This document shows, piece after piece, positions 1 through 6,292 of a stretch of 11,506 nt of DNA. Each line of letters opens with the position of its first letter. The stretch's first letter is position 1. The DNA is from JBBIRT01 sp037441725 (GTDB taxonomy: Bacteria; Desulfobacterota; BSN033; UBA1163), in assembly GCA_037441725.1 (NCBI GenBank), contig JBBIRT010000104.1:1-11506 (forward strand), read 5' to 3'. A model generated the notes under the pieces. The model did no database searches. It was not told where the DNA came from and was given only the letters and a program-made list of their open reading frames with translations. The position numbers were made by a program, and so were the translations under genes.

Positions 1-16
1 GGAAGGAGAAGGAGAG

Positions 17-1177
17 ATGCGAGAGGTTTCCATCATTGGGGTGGGTATGACCCGATTTGGTAAATTTCTTGAGAGGAGTTTACAAGACCTGGGCCGGGAA
101 GCCCTGTGGAATGCAATCGAAGATGCGAATGTGGAGGTCAAGGACATTGGAGTAGCCTATGTGGGGAATGCCCTTGCCCCTCAACTCACAGAATTGAAAG
201 GGACGATTGGGCAACATATCCTGACCGAGGCTGGAGTCTTTGGAATTCCTGTCATCAATGTTGAGAATGCCTGTAGCAGTGGATCAACAGCTCTAAGAGG
301 GGCCTATCTTGAGGTGGCATCGGGGACATGTGATGTGGCACTGGCCCTCGGAGTCGAAAAACTTTTTTGCGGTGATAGTGCAAGATCAGCAGCAGCCATG
401 GCCCAGGGGACGACCCTGGCCAAGTTTGGATTTATGTTTGTAGCCCTCTATTCCATGCAATTGAGAAGATGGGTGGAAAAGTATGGGGTAACCAAAGAAC
501 AGTTTGCCAAGGTGGTGGTAAAAAATACCTACAATGGCTCCCTCAATCCCTACGCTCAATTTAGAAAGCCCATGACGATTGAGGAAGTTCTTGGCTCCCG
601 TGTAGTGGCCGAACCCTTGACACAATTTATGTGCTCCACAATGGGTGACGGTGCAGCTGCAGCAATCGTCTGTGCCAAAAGGATAGCCCGAAAATATACC
701 TCGAAGCCTTTAATCGACATTGCTGCCTGTGAATTGGTTTCGGGGACTTTCACCTTCCCAGACGAGCCCCATGAACCCATTACCACCCGTGCTGCACGAC
801 GTGCCTATGAGAAGGCAGGGATTGGTCCTGAAGATATCAATGTCGCCGAAGTCCACGATGGGATGGCCCCGGCAGAGTTACTGCTCTATGAAGAGCTTGG
901 ATTCTGTGGACCTGGCGAGGCAGGTCAAATGATTGATGAAGGAAAAACCACTCTGACTGGAGTCATTCCGGTCAACCCGAGTGGAGGCCTTGCTGCCAAA
1001 GGCCATCCCGTAGCAGCAACAGGACTGGCTCAAATTGCAGAAATCGTTTGGCAGTTAAGGGGAGAAGCAGGGCGGAGGCAGGTCACCAACCGTCCCAAGG
1101 TTGGATTGACTGAGAATGCAGGAGGTTGGGCCTCAGATGACAATGCGGCATGTGCTGTGACCATCCTTAAAAGGTGA
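17..1177 (+). CDS. SCP-x-type thiolase / acetyl-CoA acetyltransferase family protein
   Basis: A 386-residue cytoplasmic thiolase-fold enzyme, expected to cleave a 3-ketoacyl-CoA or condense acyl-CoA units. The nucleophilic cysteine is C86 in the context NVENACSSGS. H280 lies in EVHDGMAP, the place of the HDCF motif of SCP-x thiolases, and H330 is the His of the GHP motif (AAKGHPVAATG). The second catalytic Cys of classical thiolases (CxGGG) is replaced by N367 in NAGGW, as is usual for the SCP-x/lipid-transfer branch, so a specific substrate cannot be assigned. Two AAGGAG copies (3-8 and 9-14) precede the ATG, the first at a normal 8-nt spacing. Some bacterial and archaeal thiolases of this branch have a DUF35 (OB-fold/Zn-ribbon) partner; none is visible downstream, and upstream lies outside the window. 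The next gene, a 3-hydroxyacyl-CoA dehydrogenase 38 bases on, supports a role in beta-oxidation or a related acyl-CoA route. The family is secure, the reaction is not. Confidence 0.9.
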   Translation: MREVSIIGVGMTRFGKFLERSLQDLGREALWNAIEDANVEVKDIGVAYVGNALAPQLTELKGTIGQHILTEAGVFGIPVINVENACSSGSTALRGAYLEVASGTCDVALALGVEKLFCGDSARSAAAMAQGTTLAKFGFMFVALYSMQLRRWVEKYGVTKEQFAKVVVKNTYNGSLNPYAQFRKPMTIEEVLGSRVVAEPLTQFMCSTMGDGAAAAIVCAKRIARKYTSKPLIDIAACELVSGTFTFPDEPHEPITTRAARRAYEKAGIGPEDINVAEVHDGMAPAELLLYEELGFCGPGEAGQMIDEGKTTLTGVIPVNPSGGLAAKGHPVAATGLAQIAEIVWQLRGEAGRRQVTNRPKVGLTENAGGWASDDNAACAVTILKR

Positions 1178-1215
1178 GATGGATTATCATTTTTTAAGAA
1201 AGGAGTTGTGAGAAA

Positions 1216-2064
1216 ATGAAGGTAGAAAAGATTGGCGTGGTGGGTTGTGGGATCATGGGATCTGGAATCGCACAGGTTTGTGCTCAATCAGGATACCAAG
1301 TGATCGTTTCTGATATCAAGGATGAATTGATTCAAAAGGGGCTTAAGTCTATCGACTCTTTTTTGAGCCGAAGCATAAGCAAAGGAAAAATATCCCCAGA
1401 AGAGAAGGAAATCATCCTTTCTCGAATCCAAGGAACCACCCACATTGAAGAATTCTCAGTTTGTGATTTTGTCATTGAGGCTGTTCCAGAAGTTTTAGAA
1501 ATGAAAAAGGATGTTTTTAGAAAGCTTGATCAAATCTGTCCAGGACATGCTATCCTGGCATCCAATACCTCTGTATTATCTGTTACTGATTTGGCAGCAG
1601 CAACCAAGCGTCCGGATAAGGTTTTGGGAATGCACTTCTCAAATCCTGTTCCTCTAATGAAGGGTTTAGAGTTGGTCAGGACGATCGCCACCAGTGATGA
1701 GACCATGGCCATGGCAATAGAGGTCGGAAAAGCCCTGGGAAAGATCGTCGTCATTGCCAAGGATGCACCTGGCTTTATCTCAAATCGGATCCTCACCCCT
1801 TTCCTGTTAAATGCCATTCGAGTGCTTGAGGAGGGGTTAGCCAGCAAGGAGGATATTGATACGATCATTACCACAGGATTGGGGCATCCTATGGGTCCCT
1901 TTACCCTCCTGGACCTCATTGGGATTGATACGGTATTTCATGGGGCAAGCGCTATCTATGAGGAGCTAAAAGATCCCCAATATAACCCTCCCACCCTGAT
2001 GCGAAAGATGGTTGCTATGGGTTGGCATGGGAGAAAGACTGGCAAAGGATTTTACGAGTATTGA
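1216..2064 (+). CDS. hbd: 3-hydroxybutyryl-CoA / 3-hydroxyacyl-CoA dehydrogenase
   Basis: A 282-residue enzyme, the usual length for a stand-alone single-domain-pair HAD/PaaH/Hbd protein, that interconverts 3-hydroxyacyl-CoA and 3-ketoacyl-CoA using NAD(P)+. The N-terminal Rossmann domain has the dinucleotide motif G10-C-G12-I-M-G15. Substrate and catalytic residues are visible: S116 in ASNTS, the catalytic H140 in GMHFSNP, its partner E152 in GLELV, and N190 in KDAPGFISNRIL. The C-terminal helical domain carries the typical GLGHPMGPFTLLDLIG stretch and ends in KTGKGFYEY. An AAAGGAG ribosome site (1199-1205) precedes the ATG by 10 nt. It follows the thiolase by 38 bases and is probably co-transcribed with it; together they give the last two steps of beta-oxidation, or the first two of a synthetic route. 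Its stop codon lies inside the -35 hexamer of the next promoter. Chain-length preference cannot be read from sequence. Confidence 0.95.
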   Translation: MKVEKIGVVGCGIMGSGIAQVCAQSGYQVIVSDIKDELIQKGLKSIDSFLSRSISKGKISPEEKEIILSRIQGTTHIEEFSVCDFVIEAVPEVLEMKKDVFRKLDQICPGHAILASNTSVLSVTDLAAATKRPDKVLGMHFSNPVPLMKGLELVRTIATSDETMAMAIEVGKALGKIVVIAKDAPGFISNRILTPFLLNAIRVLEEGLASKEDIDTIITTGLGHPMGPFTLLDLIGIDTVFHGASAIYEELKDPQYNPPTLMRKMVAMGWHGRKTGKGFYEY

Positions 2065-2089
2065 CAGGTTTTATTGCCTCTCCTAAAAT
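2061..2089 (+). promoter_or_regulatory. Candidate sigma-70 promoter P1 of the exporter operon
   Basis: TTGACA at 2061-2066 and TAAAAT at 2084-2089 are separated by exactly 17 bases (2067-2083). The -35 is a perfect consensus and the -10 has one mismatch. The -35 contains the TGA stop of the dehydrogenase gene. Transcription would start near 2096, inside the -35 of the second promoter just downstream. Read from sequence only. Confidence 0.7.
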
Positions 2090-2109
2090 TTTTTGACACC
2101 CCAAAAAAT
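2088..2109. promoter_or_regulatory. Inverted repeat over promoter P2 (candidate operator)
   Basis: The arms ATTTTTTG (2088-2095) and CAAAAAAT (2102-2109) are perfect 8-base reverse complements around a 6-base centre (2096-2101). The repeat covers the P2 -35 hexamer, the P1 start site and the first part of the P2 spacer, where a dimeric repressor would block both promoters. In E. coli the related ybhGFSR genes are controlled by the TetR-family protein CecR (YbiH), but no regulator gene is seen in this window. The arms are AT homopolymer runs, so chance is a real alternative. Confidence 0.4.
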
Positions 2110-2121
2110 AGAAACTATAAT
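2093..2121 (+). promoter_or_regulatory. Perfect-consensus sigma-70 promoter P2 of the exporter operon
   Basis: TTGACA at 2093-2098 and TATAAT at 2116-2121 are separated by exactly 17 bases, so both hexamers and the spacer are ideal. The predicted start is near 2128, giving a leader of only about 15 nt to the ATG at 2143 or 27 nt to the ATG at 2155. It lies 32 bases (about three helical turns) from P1 in the same orientation. An inverted repeat (2088-2109) covers its -35 and half its spacer, suggesting a repressor site. It should drive the HlyD/ABC operon and probably the two genes after it. Confidence 0.8.
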
Positions 2122-2142
2122 TAAACACTCAAAGATTGTTAA

Positions 2143-3156
2143 ATGGGGGATGGGATGAGACGGATCCTATGGGTTCTGGTCTTTGTCCTGATAGGGGGGC
2201 TTCTCTATTATTACTATTATTACCTCCCTCAGGGGAAAAAGGAGAATAGGAAAGGGATTAAGGTTTCAGGGAATATCGAAGCGACAGAAGTGGATGTAGG
2301 ATTTAAGATCTCAGGGAGGATCATTAGTCGTTTCTATAAAGAGGGGGATTGGGTTGAACGTGGGAGGATCCTGGCAAGACTTGATGCCGAGGATCTCCGA
2401 AATCGTCTTGAAGTGGCCAAGGCAACCTTAGCCTCTGCACAAGCCCGATTAAATAGATTACTTGCAGGATCAAGGCCAGAAGAGATCAAAGCAGCAGAGG
2501 CCAGCCTCAACCAGGCCAAATTCGATCTTGAAAACAAGGAAACTCATTATGAACGGATGAAACTCCTCTTCGAAAAAGGGGTGGTTCCGAAGGAAATCCT
2601 GGACAACGCTGAGGCCGCTCTAAAGATTGCCAGGGCCTCTTTGGAAAAGGCGAAGGAAAATTATCATCTTATTAAGGAAGGACCAAGAAAAGAGGATATC
2701 GAAGAAGCGAAGGCCTTGGTGGAACAAGCCCGTGCCTCAGTGAAACTGAATGAGACTCAGCTCAGCTATACAACGCTCTATTCACCCATCTCAGGGGTGG
2801 TGCTGGTCAGTTCCGGAGAGATCGGGGAGGTGGTCAATCCAGGAACGTCGATTCTCACCTTAGCCGATCTCGAAAATGTCTGGTTAAAGGCCTACATCCC
2901 AGAGACTGATCTCAGTAAAGTAAAATGGGGTCAGGAGGTGATTGTGACTACTGATCTTCAGCCGAAGAAGGAATACAAAGGAAAGATTTCTTTCATCTCC
3001 TCCCAGGCCGAATTTACTCCCAAACAGATTCAGACCGAAAAGGAGAGAGTCACCTTAGTCTATCGGATTAAAGTGGATCTTCCTAATAAAGATCATGAAC
3101 TCAAACCTGGCATGCCGGCTGATGGTCTGATTTTGTTAGAAACAACGTCTCCATAA
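2143..3156 (+). CDS. HlyD/YbhG-family membrane-fusion (adaptor) protein of an ABC exporter
   Basis: A 337-residue periplasmic adaptor expected to link the inner-membrane ABC exporter encoded downstream to an outer-membrane exit duct. A single N-terminal membrane segment (about residues 8-21) is followed by six consecutive tyrosines (22-27). Next come the first half of a barrel-sandwich/lipoyl domain (about 41-82, GNIEATEVDVGFKISGRI), a long alpha-helical hairpin rich in Ala, Glu and Lys (about 84-205), the second lipoyl half (YSPISGVV, 213-220) and a beta-barrel domain ending in LKPGMPAD (320-327). The stretch FTPKQIQTEKERVTLVYR (291-308) is typical of YbhG-like adaptors. There is no clear ribosome site before ATG 2143. 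An in-frame ATG at 2155 (MRRILW) sits just after a G-rich run and may be the true start. First gene after the tandem promoters. The export substrate is unknown; E. coli YbhGFSR has been connected to drug and cation efflux. Confidence 0.92.
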   Translation: MGDGMRRILWVLVFVLIGGLLYYYYYYLPQGKKENRKGIKVSGNIEATEVDVGFKISGRIISRFYKEGDWVERGRILARLDAEDLRNRLEVAKATLASAQARLNRLLAGSRPEEIKAAEASLNQAKFDLENKETHYERMKLLFEKGVVPKEILDNAEAALKIARASLEKAKENYHLIKEGPRKEDIEEAKALVEQARASVKLNETQLSYTTLYSPISGVVLVSSGEIGEVVNPGTSILTLADLENVWLKAYIPETDLSKVKWGQEVIVTTDLQPKKEYKGKISFISSQAEFTPKQIQTEKERVTLVYRIKVDLPNKDHELKPGMPADGLILLETTSP

Positions 3157-3176
3157 AAACCATGATAAATTTTAAG

Positions 3177-3212
3177 GGTCAATCCAATTCTAACTCTCAA
3201 ATTTAATTGACC
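3177..3212 (+). promoter_or_regulatory. 7-bp inverted repeat ahead of the first ABC ATPase start
   Basis: GGTCAAT (3177-3183) and ATTGACC (3206-3212) can pair around a 22-base loop in the mRNA. The 3' arm swallows the possible TTG start at 3207. The stem would bring the only Shine-Dalgarno-like sequence nearby, AAGGG (3174-3178), from about 40 nt to a few nt away from ATG 3219. No -35/-10 pair is seen in this gap. Function is speculative. Confidence 0.3.
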
Positions 3213-3218
3213 AAAACG

Positions 3219-4184
3219 ATGCTTTCCATTCAAACCTCACATTTAACAAAGACATTTGGATCCCAGACCGCAGTAAAAGAGATGAATTTAGAGGTAAAAG
3301 CAGGTGAGATATTTGGTTTGGTTGGGCCAGATGCCTCGGGCAAGACTACCACCCTTCGAATGTTATGTGGAATTCTTCCTCCAGATAGCGGAGAAGCAAA
3401 GGTCGCAGGGTATGATATTTTGAAAGAGGCAGAGTCTCTCAAAGAAAAGGTGGGCTACCTTCCTCAGAGATTTGGACTTTATGGAGACCTCACCGTGCTT
3501 GAGAACATTCATTTTTATGGAGATCTCTATCAAGTTCCAAGGAGAGAAAGGAAAGAACGAATTGAGAGGCTTCTCCAATTTGCCAATCTTAAACCCTTTA
3601 CAAAGAGAAGGGCTCAAGATCTCTCTGGAGGAATGAAGCAGAAATTGGGCCTAATCTGTGCCCTGATCCATACTCCGCAAATCCTCTTTCTGGATGAACC
3701 TACGACTGGAGTGGATCCTCTCTCTCGGAGGGATTTTTGGATCATCCTCTACGAATTATTAAAGGACGGAGTCACGATTCTCTTTTCGACCTCTTATTTA
3801 GATGAGGCCGAGCGCTGCAACCGTATTGGTCTGATCTTTCAGGGCGAATTGATGATCGTGGATACTCCCTCTGCCGTGAAGGCCCAACTTGGAGGAACAA
3901 TTTTAGAGCTTCGAATGGAGAATCATCAGAAAGCCATGAGATGGCTTGAAGGCATGGAGTTTATCAAAAACCTGGTCTTATCCGGAGATAAAATTCACAT
4001 CCTTGTGGAAGATCGTTTTAAAGCGGAGAAAAAGATTCGGTCGACTTTAAGAGAAAGGGGAATAGAAATTTTTACCCTCGAAGAGACTCAACCCTCCCTT
4101 GAGGATGCCTTTGTCTCCATTATTCAGGAGAGGAAAAAGGGGGTTAACCCTATAAAGGGAGGAATTCTTCCTTATCATGGGTAG
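3219..4184 (+). CDS. ABC transporter ATP-binding protein 1 (equivalent to YbhF N-terminal half)
   Basis: A 321-residue (from ATG 3219) nucleotide-binding subunit of an ABC-2 exporter. Motifs in order: Walker A GPDASGKT (36-43, with D and A where GPNGAGKT is usual), Q-loop Q83 in YLPQRFGLYGDLTVLEN, signature LSGGM (135-139), Walker B ILFLDEP (155-161, catalytic E160), D-loop GVDP, and an H-loop position occupied by S192 in FSTSYLDEAE instead of His. A C-terminal accessory region follows (about 220-305), ending in PSLEDAFVSII. The overall pattern matches the first half of YbhF-type double ATPases. A TTG at 3207 would add four residues, but neither start has a close ribosome site, and ATG 3219 gives the usual ABC N-terminus. 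It lies 62 bases after the adaptor and 11 before the second ATPase, with which it should form a heterodimer. The missing His predicts that this Walker site hydrolyses ATP poorly. Confidence 0.92.
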   Translation: MLSIQTSHLTKTFGSQTAVKEMNLEVKAGEIFGLVGPDASGKTTTLRMLCGILPPDSGEAKVAGYDILKEAESLKEKVGYLPQRFGLYGDLTVLENIHFYGDLYQVPRRERKERIERLLQFANLKPFTKRRAQDLSGGMKQKLGLICALIHTPQILFLDEPTTGVDPLSRRDFWIILYELLKDGVTILFSTSYLDEAERCNRIGLIFQGELMIVDTPSAVKAQLGGTILELRMENHQKAMRWLEGMEFIKNLVLSGDKIHILVEDRFKAEKKIRSTLRERGIEIFTLEETQPSLEDAFVSIIQERKKGVNPIKGGILPYHG

Positions 4185-4195
4185 GATATGGAATA

Positions 4196-5149
4196 ATGAA
4201 CCATCAGGGTCATCCCATGCCATTTGTAGTTGAAGTTGAAGACCTGGTAAAAAGTTTTGATGGATTCATCGCTGTGGATCATATCCACTTTAATGTCAAA
4301 AAAGGGGAGATCTTTGGTTTTTTAGGCCCAAATGGATCTGGAAAATCCACCACTATCCGAATGCTTTGTGGCCTTTTGCTTCCCACCTCAGGGAGGGGAA
4401 AAGTGGCAGGATTCGATCTCATTACAGAACCTGAAAAGATCAAACAAACGATCGGCTACGTGTCTCAAAGATTTTCCCTTTATGATGACCTGACCGTGAT
4501 CGAAAACCTCCATTTTTTTGGAGGGATTTATGGTCTATCTGGATCTCTACAAAAGAGGCGGGAGGCCGAGGTATTAGAGATGATTGGGCTCCAGAACTTA
4601 CAGAATCATATCACCCGAACGCTTCCCGTTGGATGGAAGCAGCGTCTTGCCCTGGGCTGTGCCATTCTTCATCGCCCCTCTATCCTCTTCTTAGATGAGC
4701 CGACTTCAGGAGTTGACCCACTTTCCAGAAGGGATTTCTGGGGTCTCATCCAGAGAATGGGAGAGGAAGGGGTGACGACCTTTGTGACCACCCACTATAT
4801 GGACGAAGCAGAGTACTGCAGTCGGTTGGCCTTGATCTATCAGGGGAGAATCATTGCCATAGGGACTCCTTCTGAGTTGAAATGGAAGACCCTCTCTCAA
4901 GGAGTGATGGAAATCATCTGTGATCCTCTCATTCCTGCGCTGGAGTTTTTAAAGAGAGAGCGGTGGGTTTCGGAGGCAGCCGTTTTTGGAGACGGTCTTC
5001 ATGTGATTGGAAGGGAGGGTGTAGATTTGGAACAAGAGATCCGACACCTTTTCCAACGGCAAGGAATTTTTATAAAAAGGATGGGGTGGATTAAACCTTC
5101 TTTGGAAGATGTCTTTGTTTCATTAATCGAAAAAGAGGAAACCCAGTGA
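4196..5149 (+). CDS. ABC transporter ATP-binding protein 2 (equivalent to YbhF C-terminal half)
   Basis: A 317-residue nucleotide-binding subunit paired with the preceding gene. Motifs: canonical Walker A GPNGSGKS (44-51), Q-loop Q91, a degenerate signature LPVGW (143-147) in place of LSGGQ, Walker B ILFLDEP (163-169, catalytic E168), D-loop GVDP, and a normal H-loop His, H200 in TTHYMDEAE. The LP-x-GWKQR signature variant is, from memory, characteristic of the second ATPase half of YbhF-like proteins. A C-terminal accessory region (about 225-315) ends with the same PSLEDVFVSLI motif as its partner. ATG 4196 is preceded by AGGA (4183-4186) overlapping the previous stop; ATG 4217 (MPFVVEVEDL) is an alternative start. 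The reading frame differs from ABC 1 and each protein ends and starts cleanly, so these look like two genes rather than a broken fusion. Its stop overlaps the next start (GTGA), implying translational coupling to the permease. Confidence 0.93.
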   Translation: MNHQGHPMPFVVEVEDLVKSFDGFIAVDHIHFNVKKGEIFGFLGPNGSGKSTTIRMLCGLLLPTSGRGKVAGFDLITEPEKIKQTIGYVSQRFSLYDDLTVIENLHFFGGIYGLSGSLQKRREAEVLEMIGLQNLQNHITRTLPVGWKQRLALGCAILHRPSILFLDEPTSGVDPLSRRDFWGLIQRMGEEGVTTFVTTHYMDEAEYCSRLALIYQGRIIAIGTPSELKWKTLSQGVMEIICDPLIPALEFLKRERWVSEAAVFGDGLHVIGREGVDLEQEIRHLFQRQGIFIKRMGWIKPSLEDVFVSLIEKEETQ

Positions 5150-6279
5150 ACCTTTTCCGGACATGGGCCATTGCCAAGAAGGAGTTTTTTCATATCTTTC
5201 GGGATCCAAGAAGTCTGGGGCTGGTCATCCTCATGCCTGCCCTTTTAATGCTGATCTTTGGATATGCAGTGACCATTGATGTCAAAAAGGTTTCACTGGC
5301 TGTTCTTGATCATGATCGGAGTCAGGAGAGTCTCAATTTTATCCATCGTTTTAGCGCCTCCCCGTATTTCAGCCTTCGCTTCTGGGTGAAAAATGAAAGG
5401 GAGATCAAGCACCTTATTGATCGAGGAGAAGTGAAGATCGGATTGATCCTTCCCTACGATTTTTCAGAAACGATTAAGTCAGAAAGGATCTCCCCCATCC
5501 AGGTATTGATAGAAGGAACAGATTCAAATACGGCCAACATCATCCTTAATTATGTCAAGACGATTGCACTCCAATATACTCAGGAAAAGACACTTTTGAA
5601 AGTAAATAAGATGGGCGTGAGGGAACTGAAGTTTCCTCTGGATATAAGGCCAAGGGTCTGGTTCAATGAAGACTTAGAATCGAAAAACTACTTTGTTCCA
5701 GGGCTTGTGGCTGTCATCATCTCCATCATCGGAGTGATTCTCACTGGGCAAGTCATTGTCCGTGAATGGGAAAGGGGGACGATGGAGCTTCTGATCTCCA
5801 CCCCAGTCAGAAAGGGAGAACTGATGGCGGGGAAGTTATTCCCTTACTTTTTCCTCGGCCTTCTTGACCTTTTATTGGCGGTGCTCATGGGCCGATGGGT
5901 ATTCGAGGTTCCCTTCAGGGGAAGCGTGGCGTTGCTCACCATCCTTTCCTGTATCTACATTGTGGTGGCTCTTGCGTTGGGCTTGACCATCTCCACGGTT
6001 GCCAGGACTCAACTGCTGGCCAATCAGATGGCCATGGTCATTGGGTTTTTACCAACCTTTCTTCTCTCAGGTTTTACCTTTGCCATTACGAACATGCCCC
6101 TCTGGCTTCAGACCATTACCTATGGGATTGCTCCAAGGTATTATGTGACGGTTGTAAAGGAAATATTCTTGAAAGGGGTGGGTTTCTCTTTTCTCTGGCG
6201 TGAGACATTGGTATTATTCGGCATAGGTATCTTTGGTCTCTTAGTAGCAACAAAGACCTTTAAAAAGGAATTGAGGTAA
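5146..6279 (+). CDS. ABC-2 type permease 1 (YbhS-like)
   Basis: A 377-residue inner-membrane subunit forming half of the export path. Visible layout: a cytoplasmic N-terminus (FRTWAIAKKEFFHIFRDPRS), a first membrane helix near 24-42, a large extracytoplasmic domain (about 45-180) containing the family element EGTDSNTANI, then a cluster of about five helices from NYFVPGLVAVIIS to the C-terminus. The ABC-2 core element GTMELLISTPV follows the second helix, and LSGFTFAITNMP is the conserved late loop. The start is GTG 5146 inside GTGA, overlapping the stop of ATPase 2, with AGAGGA (5134-5139) at good spacing. The next gene is clearly a paralogue of the same layout, so the channel should be a heterodimer. 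This gene order, adaptor-ATPase-permease-permease, is that of ybhG-F-S-R. Substrate cannot be read from the sequence. Confidence 0.93.
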   Translation: MNLFRTWAIAKKEFFHIFRDPRSLGLVILMPALLMLIFGYAVTIDVKKVSLAVLDHDRSQESLNFIHRFSASPYFSLRFWVKNEREIKHLIDRGEVKIGLILPYDFSETIKSERISPIQVLIEGTDSNTANIILNYVKTIALQYTQEKTLLKVNKMGVRELKFPLDIRPRVWFNEDLESKNYFVPGLVAVIISIIGVILTGQVIVREWERGTMELLISTPVRKGELMAGKLFPYFFLGLLDLLLAVLMGRWVFEVPFRGSVALLTILSCIYIVVALALGLTISTVARTQLLANQMAMVIGFLPTFLLSGFTFAITNMPLWLQTITYGIAPRYYVTVVKEIFLKGVGFSFLWRETLVLFGIGIFGLLVATKTFKKELR

Positions 6280-6292
6280 AATAAAGGGAACG

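Noticed and set aside
1530..1919. 129-codon minus-strand open frame inside the dehydrogenase gene
   Set aside because: Antisense shadow of a clearly conserved gene, with no recognisable domain and no ribosome site.
2068..2094. Possible intrinsic terminator after the dehydrogenase gene (TTTTA/TAAAA stem followed by six T)
   Set aside because: The stem is five A-T pairs with a 10-base loop, far too weak, and the same bases are better explained as promoter P1 and the start of P2.
4141..4200. A frameshift that split a single fused YbhF gene into two
   Set aside because: ATPase 1 has a complete accessory C-terminus and ATPase 2 has its own AGGA site and ATG in another frame; both domains are full length, so two natural genes are simpler.
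5895..6203. 102-codon plus-strand frame inside permease 1
   Set aside because: Out-of-frame shadow of membrane-segment codons; Cys/His-rich but without an ordered metal-binding pattern.
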